Source: Betaproteobacteria bacterium (lineage in GTDB: Bacteria; Pseudomonadota; Gammaproteobacteria; Burkholderiales; Casimicrobiaceae). From it: 6,241 nucleotides of DNA. Under the pieces are notes generated by a model, which was not told the DNA's origin, searched no databases, and saw nothing but the letters and a program-made list of their open reading frames with translations. The stretch is taken from contig JANXZT010000379.1 in the NCBI GenBank assembly GCA_025355395.1, forward strand, positions 1 to 6,241, in the 5' to 3' direction. This document shows positions 1 through 6,083 of the stretch, in pieces (the first letter of the stretch is position 1; each line of letters opens with the position of its first letter). The translations under genes and the position numbers were made by a program.

Positions 1-1
1 C

Positions 2-730
2 AATGGCGCGGAGCACGCCGGGTGGATCCGCGTCGGCAATGTGGCGAGAAGGTCAACGCTTGCGGTCGAGCTCTCTCATTCGCTTGCTCGGGTCGTGCCG
101 CCGGTGTTGAGCCGCGTGCGTCAGGCGTTCGATACCAACTGCGATCCCGAAGCAATCGCGGCCGCATTGGGTGCGCTCTCAAGCAAACATCCTGGATTGC
201 GGGTACCGGGGGCAGTCGATGGCTTCGAGCTCGGGGTGCGGGCGATCGTTGGCCAGCAGGTGAGTGTACGAGCAGCCCGCACGCTGATGACACGATTCGT
301 GCGCATCCTGAGCGAGCCGCTCGTCGTGCCGCTCGTCTTGCCTGAGGGAGCTCTCGACCGTATTTTTCCTTTCTCGCAGCGCGTCGCCGACACTGATGTT
401 GGCGTGCTGACCGGCCTCGGGTTGACGGGGGCGCGGGCGCGTGCGGTGATCGCGTTGAGCCGCGCCGTCGCATGCGGCTCGGTGCGTCTCGATCCTCGTG
501 CAGACATCGCCGACACGACCGCGGTGCTCCTGGCGTTGCCCGGCATCGGGCCGTGGACTGCCGAGCTGATTGCCATGCGCGCACTCGGCTGGCCGGATGC
601 GTTCCCCGCGAGTGATGGCGTGATCCTTAAAGCCATGAACGAAACAAGCTCCGTACGTGCCGCCGCACGCAGCGCCCAATGGCAGCCGTGGCGGTCCTAT
701 GCCGTAATGCATCTCTGGAGAAAGACATGA
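2..730 (+). CDS. alkA: DNA-3-methyladenine glycosylase II, AlkA type (5' end outside window)
   Basis: Base-excision repair glycosylase that removes alkylated purines such as 3-methyladenine from DNA. The frame is open from base 2 with no convincing start; the GTG at 41 is internal to the AlkA N-terminal domain, because the residues before it (GWIRVGNVARRSTLAVELS) already fit that domain. 242 codons are visible. The helix-hairpin-helix motif LPGIGPWTA is at fragment residues 179-187, and the Asp of PASDG (residue 205, codon 614-616) sits where E. coli AlkA has catalytic Asp238. The block WQPWRSYAVMHLW near the C-terminus closely resembles WKPWRSYALLHIW of E. coli AlkA, and PGLRVPGAVDGFELGVRAIVGQ is also family-typical (shown as PGLRVPG...FELGVRAI). 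In many betaproteobacteria this domain is fused behind an Ada/AraC regulator; whether that is so here cannot be seen. The stop overlaps the ogt start, so the two are probably cotranscribed and coupled. Confidence 0.93.
   Translation, partial: NGAEHAGWIRVGNVARRSTLAVELSHSLARVVPPVLSRVRQAFDTNCDPEAIAAALGALSSKHPGLRVPGAVDGFELGVRAIVGQQVSVRAARTLMTRFVRILSEPLVVPLVLPEGALDRIFPFSQRVADTDVGVLTGLGLTGARARAVIALSRAVACGSVRLDPRADIADTTAVLLALPGIGPWTAELIAMRALGWPDAFPASDGVILKAMNETSSVRAAARSAQWQPWRSYAVMHLWRKT
717..720 (+). promoter_or_regulatory. Ribosome binding site of ogt
   Basis: GGAG inside the 3' end of alkA, 6 nt before ATG 727. It favours 727 over the adjacent ATG 730 and over the upstream in-frame start at 679. 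Confidence 0.65.
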
Positions 731-1239
731 TGACCACTTATTCGTTTCTGCGTTTTGATACCGTGCTCGGTGCGCTCTACATCACCGCCACGCCGGCGGT
801 CCTCAGCGCAGTACACTTCGAGGCACAGGCACGCGCACCGCGGTGTTTCGCGGGCGCCCGCGAGGACGGGGAACATCTACTGCTGCAGCGCGCCGCCGCG
901 CAAATCGAGGAGTTCCTCATTGGCCGGCGTCACGCATTCGACCTGCCGTACGCGACCGAAGGCACCCCTTTCCAGCGTCGCGTCTGGGACGTCATCGCCC
1001 GCATCGGGCACGGCACCACGGCAACTTACGGGCAACTGGCAAGGGCGATCGGATGCCCGCGCAGCGTGCGCGCCGTGGGTGCCGCGACTGGCCGCAATCC
1101 GTTGGCGATTCTGATTCCCTGCCACCGTGTCATCGGCAGCAATGGCGCGCTCACCGGGTACGCCGGGGGCCTCGACCGCAAGCGCGCGCTGCTCGCCCTC
1201 GAGCAGGCGTCGATGCCACTCTTCGCCCGCGCGGCATGA
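727..1239 (+). CDS. ogt: Methylated-DNA--protein-cysteine S-methyltransferase (O6-alkylguanine-DNA alkyltransferase)
   Basis: Suicide repair protein that transfers the alkyl group from O6-alkylguanine (and O4-alkylthymine) in DNA to its own cysteine. The 170-residue length is normal for stand-alone Ogt. The active site IPCHRVIG has the acceptor Cys132 (codon 1120-1122). The family's other key residues sit at a constant offset of 13 from human AGT: Tyr101 in ATYGQ, Arg115 (arginine finger) in SVRAVG, Asn124 in RNPLA, and Glu159 in LLALEQ. There is no Ada-type N-terminal phosphotriester domain. ATG 727 is chosen because it forms an ATGA overlap with the alkA stop and lies 6 nt after GGAG (717-720); ATG 730 directly follows and is a possible alternative, but its spacing of 9 is less good. 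An earlier in-frame start at 679 would extend 16 residues into alkA and is unlikely. The 3' end overlaps the transporter gene by 4 nt. Confidence 0.96.
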   Translation: MMTTYSFLRFDTVLGALYITATPAVLSAVHFEAQARAPRCFAGAREDGEHLLLQRAAAQIEEFLIGRRHAFDLPYATEGTPFQRRVWDVIARIGHGTTATYGQLARAIGCPRSVRAVGAATGRNPLAILIPCHRVIGSNGALTGYAGGLDRKRALLALEQASMPLFARAA

Positions 1240-2120
1240 CCGGTGGCTTGCGCCCGGCCGACATCGTCCGACTGCTGATTCTCGCTGCGATCTGGGGCGG
1301 TTCGTTCATCTTCATCCGGGTGCTCTCACCGGTGATTGGTCCCGTACCCACCGCCGCGTCGCGGGTGTTGATCGGCGGTGTGGCGATCATCGCCTATGCC
1401 GCTCTACGGCGCAACGCAGCGCAACTTTCCCGCTTCGGCGGGGCTTACGTCGTCATCGGCATCGTCAACTCCGCGATTCCATTCGTGCTATTCGGATTTG
1501 CCGCACTCCATTTGCCGGCCTCGTACCTCGGCATTCTCAATTCGGCCACACCCTTGTTCGCAACGCTCCTGGCTGCGGTGTGGCTCGACGAGCCGCTGAC
1601 GCGCGCCAAGTTGGCCGGGATGGCGTGCGGCGTTGCCGGCGTGGCGCTGGTGAGCAAGGCAGGGCCCGTCGTGCCGGACGCCATGTTCGGCTGGGCGATC
1701 GCGGCATCCCTCGGTGCTGCCTTTTGCTACGCGGCCGCGGGTATCTATTTGCGCAAGCGCGCCGCCGATGCCCCTGCGATGGCCGTGGCCGGCTGGAGCC
1801 AGCTTGCCGCGGCCGCCGTGCTGGCGCCCATCGTATTCGCCGCCCCGGTGGCGTCAGCCTGGCCGGCGTGGGGCAATCCGGCAGTCCTTGGCAACGTGCT
1901 GGCGCTCGGTCTCGCGTGCAGCGGCGTCGCCTATCTTCTCTATTACCGCTTGATGCGTGATGTCGGACCCACCCGAACCTTGACGGTCACCTTCCTCATC
2001 CCCCTGTTCGGGATGTTGTGGAGTGCGCTGTTCCTGTCCGAGACCATCACGGCGCCCATGATCGGCGGCTGCGCATTGATCATTGGCGGCACGCTGTTCG
2101 TACTGCGGCGCAACTATTGA
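1236..2120 (+). CDS. EamA/DMT-family (drug/metabolite transporter) inner-membrane permease
   Basis: A 294-residue polytopic membrane protein made of two EamA halves. About ten hydrophobic helices can be traced, roughly at residues 11-29, 36-57, 67-90, 93-116, 124-142, 148-172, 182-203, 216-236, 244-267 and 272-291. The first half has the family-typical helix-1 motif AAIWGGSFIFIRV and the helix-4 segment YLGILNSATPLFATLLA followed by WLDEPLT. The second half repeats it as LTVTFLIPLFGMLWSALFLSE. Members export or import small metabolites, amino acids or drugs by secondary transport; the substrate cannot be assigned from sequence. ATG 1236 is chosen because it overlaps the ogt stop as ATGA and begins just before the first helix. 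No Shine-Dalgarno sequence is visible, which fits translational coupling to ogt. The same frame stays open far upstream (to 843), but that part overlaps ogt and is arginine-rich nonsense. Confidence 0.92.
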   Translation: MTGGLRPADIVRLLILAAIWGGSFIFIRVLSPVIGPVPTAASRVLIGGVAIIAYAALRRNAAQLSRFGGAYVVIGIVNSAIPFVLFGFAALHLPASYLGILNSATPLFATLLAAVWLDEPLTRAKLAGMACGVAGVALVSKAGPVVPDAMFGWAIAASLGAAFCYAAAGIYLRKRAADAPAMAVAGWSQLAAAAVLAPIVFAAPVASAWPAWGNPAVLGNVLALGLACSGVAYLLYYRLMRDVGPTRTLTVTFLIPLFGMLWSALFLSETITAPMIGGCALIIGGTLFVLRRNY

Positions 2121-2150
2121 GGTTTTCCAAAGTCCGCGACAAGACTCAGT

Positions 2151-2222
2151 CGTCATCCCCGCGAAAGCGGGGATCCATCTTCGCTCGGGAGAAAATGGAT
2201 TCCCGCGTGCGCGGGAATGACG
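2151..2222. repeat. Paired REP-like palindromes (imperfect 27-bp inverted repeat, BIME-like)
   Basis: The left arm begins CGTCATCCCCGCG at 2151 and the right arm ends CGCGGGAATGACG at 2222. Aligned as an inverted repeat, the ~27-bp arms match apart from a few positions, with about 18 bp between them. Each arm is also a hairpin: CCCCGC-GAAA-GCGGGG in the left (a GNRA-type loop) and CCCGCG-TG-CGCGGG in the right. It lies 30 bp after the transporter stop and could help end or stabilise that transcript, but no T-run follows, so I do not call it an intrinsic terminator. The complement of 2202-2222 is identical over 21 bp to the core of the array at the right end of the window. CGTCATTCCCGCG-type repeats are widespread in beta- and gammaproteobacteria; the neisserial dRS3-type repeats look similar. 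Confidence 0.85.
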
Positions 2223-2227
2223 AAGTG

Positions 2228-2287
2228 TTGTCATGCATTTGCGTAAATGACGGTAATGCCGGCTCCACAAAACGGCCGTCGTAGAAT
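2228..2287 (+). promoter_or_regulatory. Candidate promoter region of the aldehyde dehydrogenase gene
   Basis: Two sigma-70-like possibilities are visible in this non-coding stretch. One is TTGTCA (2228-2233), then an 18-bp spacer, then GGTAAT (2252-2257). The other is an isolated good -10 box, TAGAAT (2282-2287), 38 nt before the ATG but with no recognisable -35. The two cannot be ranked from sequence alone. No operator-like palindrome is apparent near either. Confidence 0.3.
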
Positions 2288-2325
2288 GGCGGCGTGATGA
2301 CCCTTCGACTCGCTCGGCGCCGCGC

Positions 2326-3786
2326 ATGAGCGCATCCTCGCCGATGGCATCCGCCGCGACACCGATTGCTCCATCATCGGAGCTCGAGCGGCTCTTCGCC
2401 ATCCAGCGCACAGCGTTCGAATCCGAACGCTATCCCGATCATGCGAAACGGCAGGACCTCTTGCGGCGCATGCTCACACTGACGTTAGCGCACGAGCAGG
2501 AATGGGTCGATGCGATTGCGGCGGATTTCGGGCACCGCAGCGCCCATGAAACGCGGCTCGCCGAGTGCTACGTGGTCGCGGCCGCGGCACGGCAGGCCCT
2601 GACCCATCTCGCGCAATGGATGAAGCCGCGCCGGGTGCGAACGCCGCTGCATCTTCAGCCGGCGCGGGCGTATCTATTGCGTCAGCCGGTGGGCGTGGTC
2701 GGCGTCATCAGCCCGTGGAATTATCCGTTGCAACTGGCGCTTGCCCCTGCGATTGCCGCGCTTGCCGCCGGCAACCGGGTGCTGCTCAAGCCCTCGGAGC
2801 TGACGCCTGCGCTCGCAGCCCTCATGGCGCAGAAGATGCGCGCCTATTTCAGCGAGGACGAGCTCGCGGTGGTGCCAGGCGACGCCAGCGTGGGCCACGC
2901 GTTTACCACCATGCGCTTCGATCATCTCTTCTTCACGGGCTCCACTGCAGTCGGTCGCCTGGTGGCGCGCGCGGCGGCGGAGAACCTGACACCGGTGACC
3001 CTCGAGCTCGGGGGCAAGTCGCCGGCGCTTTTCGATGCCGATGCGGATTTCGCGGCGGCGGCGCCGCGGCTGATGGCGGGCAAGCTCCTCAATGCCGGGC
3101 AAACCTGCATTGCGCCTGATTACGCACTGGTGCCGGCGGCCCGGCGGGAGTCCTTTGTCGAGGCGGTGAGCGCGGCCGCGGCCGCACTGTACCCCGCCAT
3201 CGCCGGCAACGATGATTACACCGCGATTGTGAACGAGCGTCACTTCCGCCGACTACGACGGCTGGTGGACGACGCCCGTCAAAAAGGCGCGGAAGTCATT
3301 ACGCTTTCACCGCCGCGGGAGATGCTCGCGGAAGGGGCGCGAAAATTTCCGCCGACCCTGGTCGTTGGCGCCAACGAATCGATGGCGGTGATGCAGGAAG
3401 AGATCTTCGGTCCGGTATTGCCGATCGAAACCTACGACACCGTCGACGAAGCGATCACGCGCATCAACGCCCGCCCGCGCCCCCTCGCGTTCTACTACTT
3501 CGGCAACAACGCCGCGCGGCGGCGGCGGGTTCTGGAACAGACGATCGCGGGTGGCGTCACCGTCAACGACACCATGTGGCATTTCGCGCACGAGGGGCTT
3601 CCGTTCGGCGGCATCGGTGCGTCCGGCATGGGTGCCTACCACGGCGAGCGCGGGTTCCAGACTTTCACGATGGAAAAACCGGTTTTCATCCAGCCGCGCT
3701 TCGCGGCGACGGGCCTGCTCGCTCCGCCGTATGGCGCGCGATTCGAAAGAGTGCTGTGGCTCCTGCGCAAGCTCAACATCGGATGA
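2326..3786 (+). CDS. NAD(P)-dependent aldehyde dehydrogenase, coniferyl-aldehyde dehydrogenase type
   Basis: Cytoplasmic enzyme that oxidises an aldehyde to the carboxylic acid with NAD(P)+. The 486 residues match the short, class-3-like ALDH branch that includes coniferyl aldehyde dehydrogenase (CalB). Motifs in order: ISPWNYPL with Pro130-Trp131-Asn132-Tyr133; Lys155 in LLKPSE (cofactor binding); FTGSTAVG at 203-210; the general base Glu227 in LELGGKSP; the catalytic nucleophile Cys261 in NAGQTCIAPDY (codon 3106-3108); and EEIFGPVLP. The C-terminal FGGIGASGMGAYHGERGF and the tail APPYG...LLRKL are typical of this branch. All catalytic residues are present. ATG 2326 lacks a clear Shine-Dalgarno sequence, and ATG 2344 (Met7) is an alternative start. 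The gene stands alone, with a repeat-bearing spacer in front and a convergent gene behind. The natural substrate (aromatic versus medium-chain aliphatic aldehyde) is uncertain. Confidence 0.93.
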   Translation: MSASSPMASAATPIAPSSELERLFAIQRTAFESERYPDHAKRQDLLRRMLTLTLAHEQEWVDAIAADFGHRSAHETRLAECYVVAAAARQALTHLAQWMKPRRVRTPLHLQPARAYLLRQPVGVVGVISPWNYPLQLALAPAIAALAAGNRVLLKPSELTPALAALMAQKMRAYFSEDELAVVPGDASVGHAFTTMRFDHLFFTGSTAVGRLVARAAAENLTPVTLELGGKSPALFDADADFAAAAPRLMAGKLLNAGQTCIAPDYALVPAARRESFVEAVSAAAAALYPAIAGNDDYTAIVNERHFRRLRRLVDDARQKGAEVITLSPPREMLAEGARKFPPTLVVGANESMAVMQEEIFGPVLPIETYDTVDEAITRINARPRPLAFYYFGNNAARRRRVLEQTIAGGVTVNDTMWHFAHEGLPFGGIGASGMGAYHGERGFQTFTMEKPVFIQPRFAATGLLAPPYGARFERVLWLLRKLNIG

Positions 3787-3850
3787 TTGCGCAACTGCGT
3801 GAGGGTAGGGGACGCCGTTACGTTCGCACGGATGACGATGGGTCGAAGCG

Positions 3851-4969
3851 CTACTTCGGCAATTTTCCCTGCACGCCTTCCACGTAGTAATCCATCTTCG
3901 AAAGCACCTCGTCGGCCATCACCTTGCCCGCGGCGAGGCGTTCCTTGCCGTCGGTGTCCTTGATCGGGCCGGTAAAGGGATGGAATTTGCCCGCGCCAAT
4001 CTCGCCCGCGGTCTTGTTGACGAGATCCTGCACGTCCTTCGGCACCGCCGCATTGAACGGCGCCATCTTGATCATCCCTTCCCGGATGCCGCCCCATACG
4101 TTGCCGGGCTTCCAGCGCCCGGCGATCGCGTCGCTCACCGCCTTGGTGTAGTACGCGCCCCACTGGTGGGTGACGGCGGTCAGCTGAGCATGAGGTCCGT
4201 ATTTCGACATGTCGGAGTGGTAGGCCACGGCGTAAACCTTGTCGGCTTCGGCGGCTTGCACTACCGCTGTTGAATCGGTGTGGTGCGTCAGCACGTCCGC
4301 ACCTTGCGAAACAAGGGTGTCGGCGGCCTGCTTCTCGCGGCCCGGATCGTACCAGGCGTTCACCCACACGACTTTCATTTCCGCCTTCGGATTGACCGCG
4401 CGCATGCCGCGCGTAAAGGCGTTGATGCCCATCACCACCTCCGGGATCGGAAACGCCGCCACATAGCCCGCGATATTGGACTTGGTCATGCGTCCGGCCA
4501 CCATGCCGGCCAGATAGCGCCCCTCGTAGAAGCGCGCGTTGTAGATGCCCACGTTGGGCGCGGTCTTGTAACCGGTTGCATGCTCGAACTTGGTATTCGG
4601 AAACGCCATCGCGACTTTCAGCGTCGGGTTCATGTACCCGAACGAGGTGGTGAAAATGAGTTGATTGCCGCTTTGGGCGAGCTCGCGGATCACCCGTTCG
4701 GCATCCGCACCTTCGGGCACGCTTTCGACATACTTGGTGACGACCTTGCCGGCGAGCGCTTTCTCCATCTCCTTGCGGCCGGTGTCGTGCTGAAACGTCC
4801 AGCCCGCATCGCCGATGGGGCTCACATAGATGTAGCCAACCTTGTAGGGTGGGGACGTTGCGCCCGGTGGTGCGGGAGCGGCGCCCTGTTGCGCAATGGC
4901 GGGAAGCGCCGCGGCGGCGGCCGCTGCGGCCAGCGCGATGATCATCTTCCGGCGATAACTCGCGTGCAT
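3851..4969 (-). CDS. BMP/PnrA-family periplasmic substrate-binding protein of an ABC importer
   Basis: A 372-residue binding protein of the Bmp/Med/PnrA-like family (basic membrane protein), which usually delivers purine nucleosides or related compounds to an ABC permease. A clear Sec signal peptide is present: basic n-region HASYRRK, an Ala-rich core at residues 10-21, and probable cleavage after Ala26 (AIA-QQ). There is no lipobox; the protein contains no cysteine at all, so it should be soluble in the periplasm. The mature protein begins KVGYIYVSPIGDAGWTFQHD (residues 43-62), the usual first ligand-pocket segment. Later family-like segments are YEGRYLAGMVAG (148-159), INAFTRGMRAVNP (182-194) and TDSTAVVQAAE (231-241). 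ATG 4969 is chosen because AGGGAGC precedes it and it keeps the basic n-region; Met9 (4945) would lose it. It follows the permease gene after 157 bp, consistent with one importer. Riboflavin or another nucleoside-like ligand is possible; the substrate is not resolved. Confidence 0.92.
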   Translation of the reverse strand: MHASYRRKMIIALAAAAAAAALPAIAQQGAAPAPPGATSPPYKVGYIYVSPIGDAGWTFQHDTGRKEMEKALAGKVVTKYVESVPEGADAERVIRELAQSGNQLIFTTSFGYMNPTLKVAMAFPNTKFEHATGYKTAPNVGIYNARFYEGRYLAGMVAGRMTKSNIAGYVAAFPIPEVVMGINAFTRGMRAVNPKAEMKVVWVNAWYDPGREKQAADTLVSQGADVLTHHTDSTAVVQAAEADKVYAVAYHSDMSKYGPHAQLTAVTHQWGAYYTKAVSDAIAGRWKPGNVWGGIREGMIKMAPFNAAVPKDVQDLVNKTAGEIGAGKFHPFTGPIKDTDGKERLAAGKVMADEVLSKMDYYVEGVQGKLPK

Positions 4970-5037
4970 GAAAGCTCCCTGGAGCGCGTTGCGTGCGGTG
5001 GTGGCGGGCCACGCCGTCGACTGCCCGGCGAACCCAT
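4942..5037 (-). other. Possible 31-codon leader ORF overlapping the BMP gene start
   Basis: On the minus strand GGGAGG (5050-5045) is followed after 7 nt by ATG (5037-5035), a textbook initiation context. The frame codes MGSPGSRRRGPPPPH... (31 residues), including four consecutive prolines, reads through the BMP start in another frame, and stops at TGA 4944-4942. That stop overlaps the ATG of BMP Met9 as ATGA. It could be a regulatory leader peptide or chance: TAAAAT (5044-5039) in the same place could instead be a -10 box, in which case the ORF would not be translated. No family resemblance is recognised. Confidence 0.22.
4975..4980 (-). promoter_or_regulatory. Ribosome binding site of the BMP gene
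   Basis: Read on the minus strand this is AGGGAG, 5 nt before ATG 4969. It supports Met1 over Met9 as the start and lies inside the possible leader ORF at 4942-5037. Confidence 0.65.
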
Positions 5038-5061
5038 GATTTTACCTCCCGCCGCGCATCA

Positions 5062-5114
5062 GGAAACCTCTGCATAAGTCCCACGCGATTGCGCGCGACT
5101 CATTCAGAGGTTCC
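5062..5114 (-). other. Long imperfect stem-loop between permease and BMP genes
   Basis: A 53-nt hairpin in the intergenic spacer, beginning 12 nt after the permease stop in transcription order. Paired blocks from outside in: GGAA/TTCC, CCTCTG/CAGAGG, AT/AT, AGTC/GACT and CGCG/CGCG around an ATTG loop. That is about 20 base pairs, interrupted by one bulged A, two single mismatches and a small internal loop. No U-run follows on the minus strand, so it does not look like an intrinsic terminator. A role in transcript processing or protection, letting the binding protein be made in excess of the permease, is an inference. Confidence 0.6.
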
Positions 5115-5126
5115 GTAGGTCGGTGG

Positions 5127-6047
5127 TCAATGCTCGGGATGGTAGGGCTTGCCGAGCGAAGCGGGTGCGTTCTGGCGGATCATGACGGCATCGCGCGAGA
5201 TGACCGCCAGCACGATCACGGTGGCGAGATAAGGCAGCATCGACAGGAGCTGCGAAGGAATCGCCGTGCCGGACGCCTGCGCCTGGAACTGGGCGAGGGT
5301 GACGCCGCCAAATAGATAGGCGCCTGCCACCACCCGCCACGGCTTCCAGGTTGCAAATACCACGAGTGCCAATGCGATCCAGCCACGGCCCGCAGTCATG
5401 CCTTCGGCCCACAGCGGCGTGTAGGCCACGGCGAGATAAGCTCCGGCCAGACCCGCGGACGCCCCGCCGAACAGGACGGCCAGGTAACGGATGCGAATCA
5501 CCGGAAAACCAATCGCATGTGCCGATTGCGGCGACTCACCCACCGCGCGCACGATCAACCCCGGCCGCGTGGAATAAAGAAACCAATGAATCGCCGCGAA
5601 CTCCGCAATCGAGAGATACACGAGCGGGTTGTGCCCGAACAACAGTTTGCCGACGTAAGGCAGATCGGAGATTCCGGCGATGGCGAATGGGCGGATGCCT
5701 TCGATGACCACGTTCACGTACGGTAGCCCGACGAATGCCGACAACCCGATGCCAAAGAGCGAAAGTGCCAGCCCGGCCGCCACCTGATTGGCCAGGAGCG
5801 ACAGCGTCAGGATCGCAAACACCGCGGCGAGTGCGGCACCGCCCGCCATCCCCGCCAGAATCCCGAGCCATGCGTGGCCCGTCCGTGCCGCGACGATGAA
5901 TGCCGCGACTGCGCCGACCAGCATCATGCCTTCGACGCCCAGATTGAGCACGCCGGCCTTTTCGACGACGAGCTCACCGAGCGCAGCGTATACCAGCGGC
6001 GTTCCCGCTGCGAGGGTCAGCACGAGAAGTCCGGCGACATGGTCCAT
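5127..6047 (-). CDS. ABC nucleoside-type importer inner-membrane permease (BPD_transp_2 family, YufQ/NupQ-like)
   Basis: A 306-residue integral membrane subunit of an ABC importer, of the branched-chain amino acid/ribose permease superfamily (BPD_transp_2) and specifically the nucleoside branch. Diagnostic for the branch is EKAGVLNLGVEGMMLVGA (residues 29-46) after a first hydrophobic helix. Several further helices follow (about 46-54, 60-82, 86-107, 185-210, 222-234, 238-252, 265-285). The cytoplasmic coupling loop TRPGLIVRAVGESPQSAHAIG is at residues 160-180 (key elements GL, RAVGE, HAIG), where the ATPase docks. Length is normal. The start is fixed by an in-frame TAG three codons upstream (6056-6054), so ATG 6047 is the only possible initiator; its Shine-Dalgarno sequence is weak, and a palindrome occupies the site. 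It should pair with a second permease and an ATPase, which are not in the window, and with the BMP protein encoded downstream. Confidence 0.93.
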   Translation of the reverse strand: MDHVAGLLVLTLAAGTPLVYAALGELVVEKAGVLNLGVEGMMLVGAVAAFIVAARTGHAWLGILAGMAGGAALAAVFAILTLSLLANQVAAGLALSLFGIGLSAFVGLPYVNVVIEGIRPFAIAGISDLPYVGKLLFGHNPLVYLSIAEFAAIHWFLYSTRPGLIVRAVGESPQSAHAIGFPVIRIRYLAVLFGGASAGLAGAYLAVAYTPLWAEGMTAGRGWIALALVVFATWKPWRVVAGAYLFGGVTLAQFQAQASGTAIPSQLLSMLPYLATVIVLAVISRDAVMIRQNAPASLGKPYHPEH

Positions 6048-6060
6048 AGGCGCCTAGGCG
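6048..6060. repeat. Overlapping palindromes directly upstream of the permease start codon
   Basis: AGGCGCCT (6048-6055) and CGCCTAGGCG (6051-6060) are both perfect palindromes and overlap by 5 bp. They end immediately before the start codon of the minus-strand permease gene and occupy the place where a Shine-Dalgarno sequence is expected (the only weak candidate there is AGGCG). They may be an operator, a small hairpin limiting initiation, or chance in GC-rich DNA. Confidence 0.4.
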
Positions 6061-6083
6061 GAAAACGTAAAGTCGCGAAGTTT

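Noticed and set aside
121..636. 171-codon antisense frame within alkA
   Set aside because: Antisense shadow of a recognised gene; composition is non-protein-like and no ribosome binding site is evident.
843..1235. N-terminal extension of the EamA transporter reaching back to 843
   Set aside because: It would overlap ogt almost completely and is Arg/Pro-rich with no resemblance to transporters; ATG 1236 directly precedes the first helix.
2151..2222. Intrinsic terminator for the alkA-ogt-eamA block
   Set aside because: Stems are strong but no T-run follows on the plus strand, and the sequence belongs to a dispersed repeat family, so a terminator role is only possible, not shown.
3787..3850. 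Bidirectional terminator between the convergent aldehyde dehydrogenase and BMP genes
   Set aside because: No stable stem followed by a T-run on either strand; only a short TTGCGCAA palindrome just after the first stop.
4280..5077. 265-codon open frame on the plus strand opposite the BMP gene
   Set aside because: His- and Arg-rich translation, antisense to a well-supported gene with a clear signal peptide; no initiation signal.
3636..5084. 482-codon open frame on the minus strand, same strand as the BMP gene
   Set aside because: Arginine-rich translation with no family character; it is the out-of-frame shadow of the BMP gene extended by high GC, and it runs on into the opposite-strand end of the aldehyde dehydrogenase gene.
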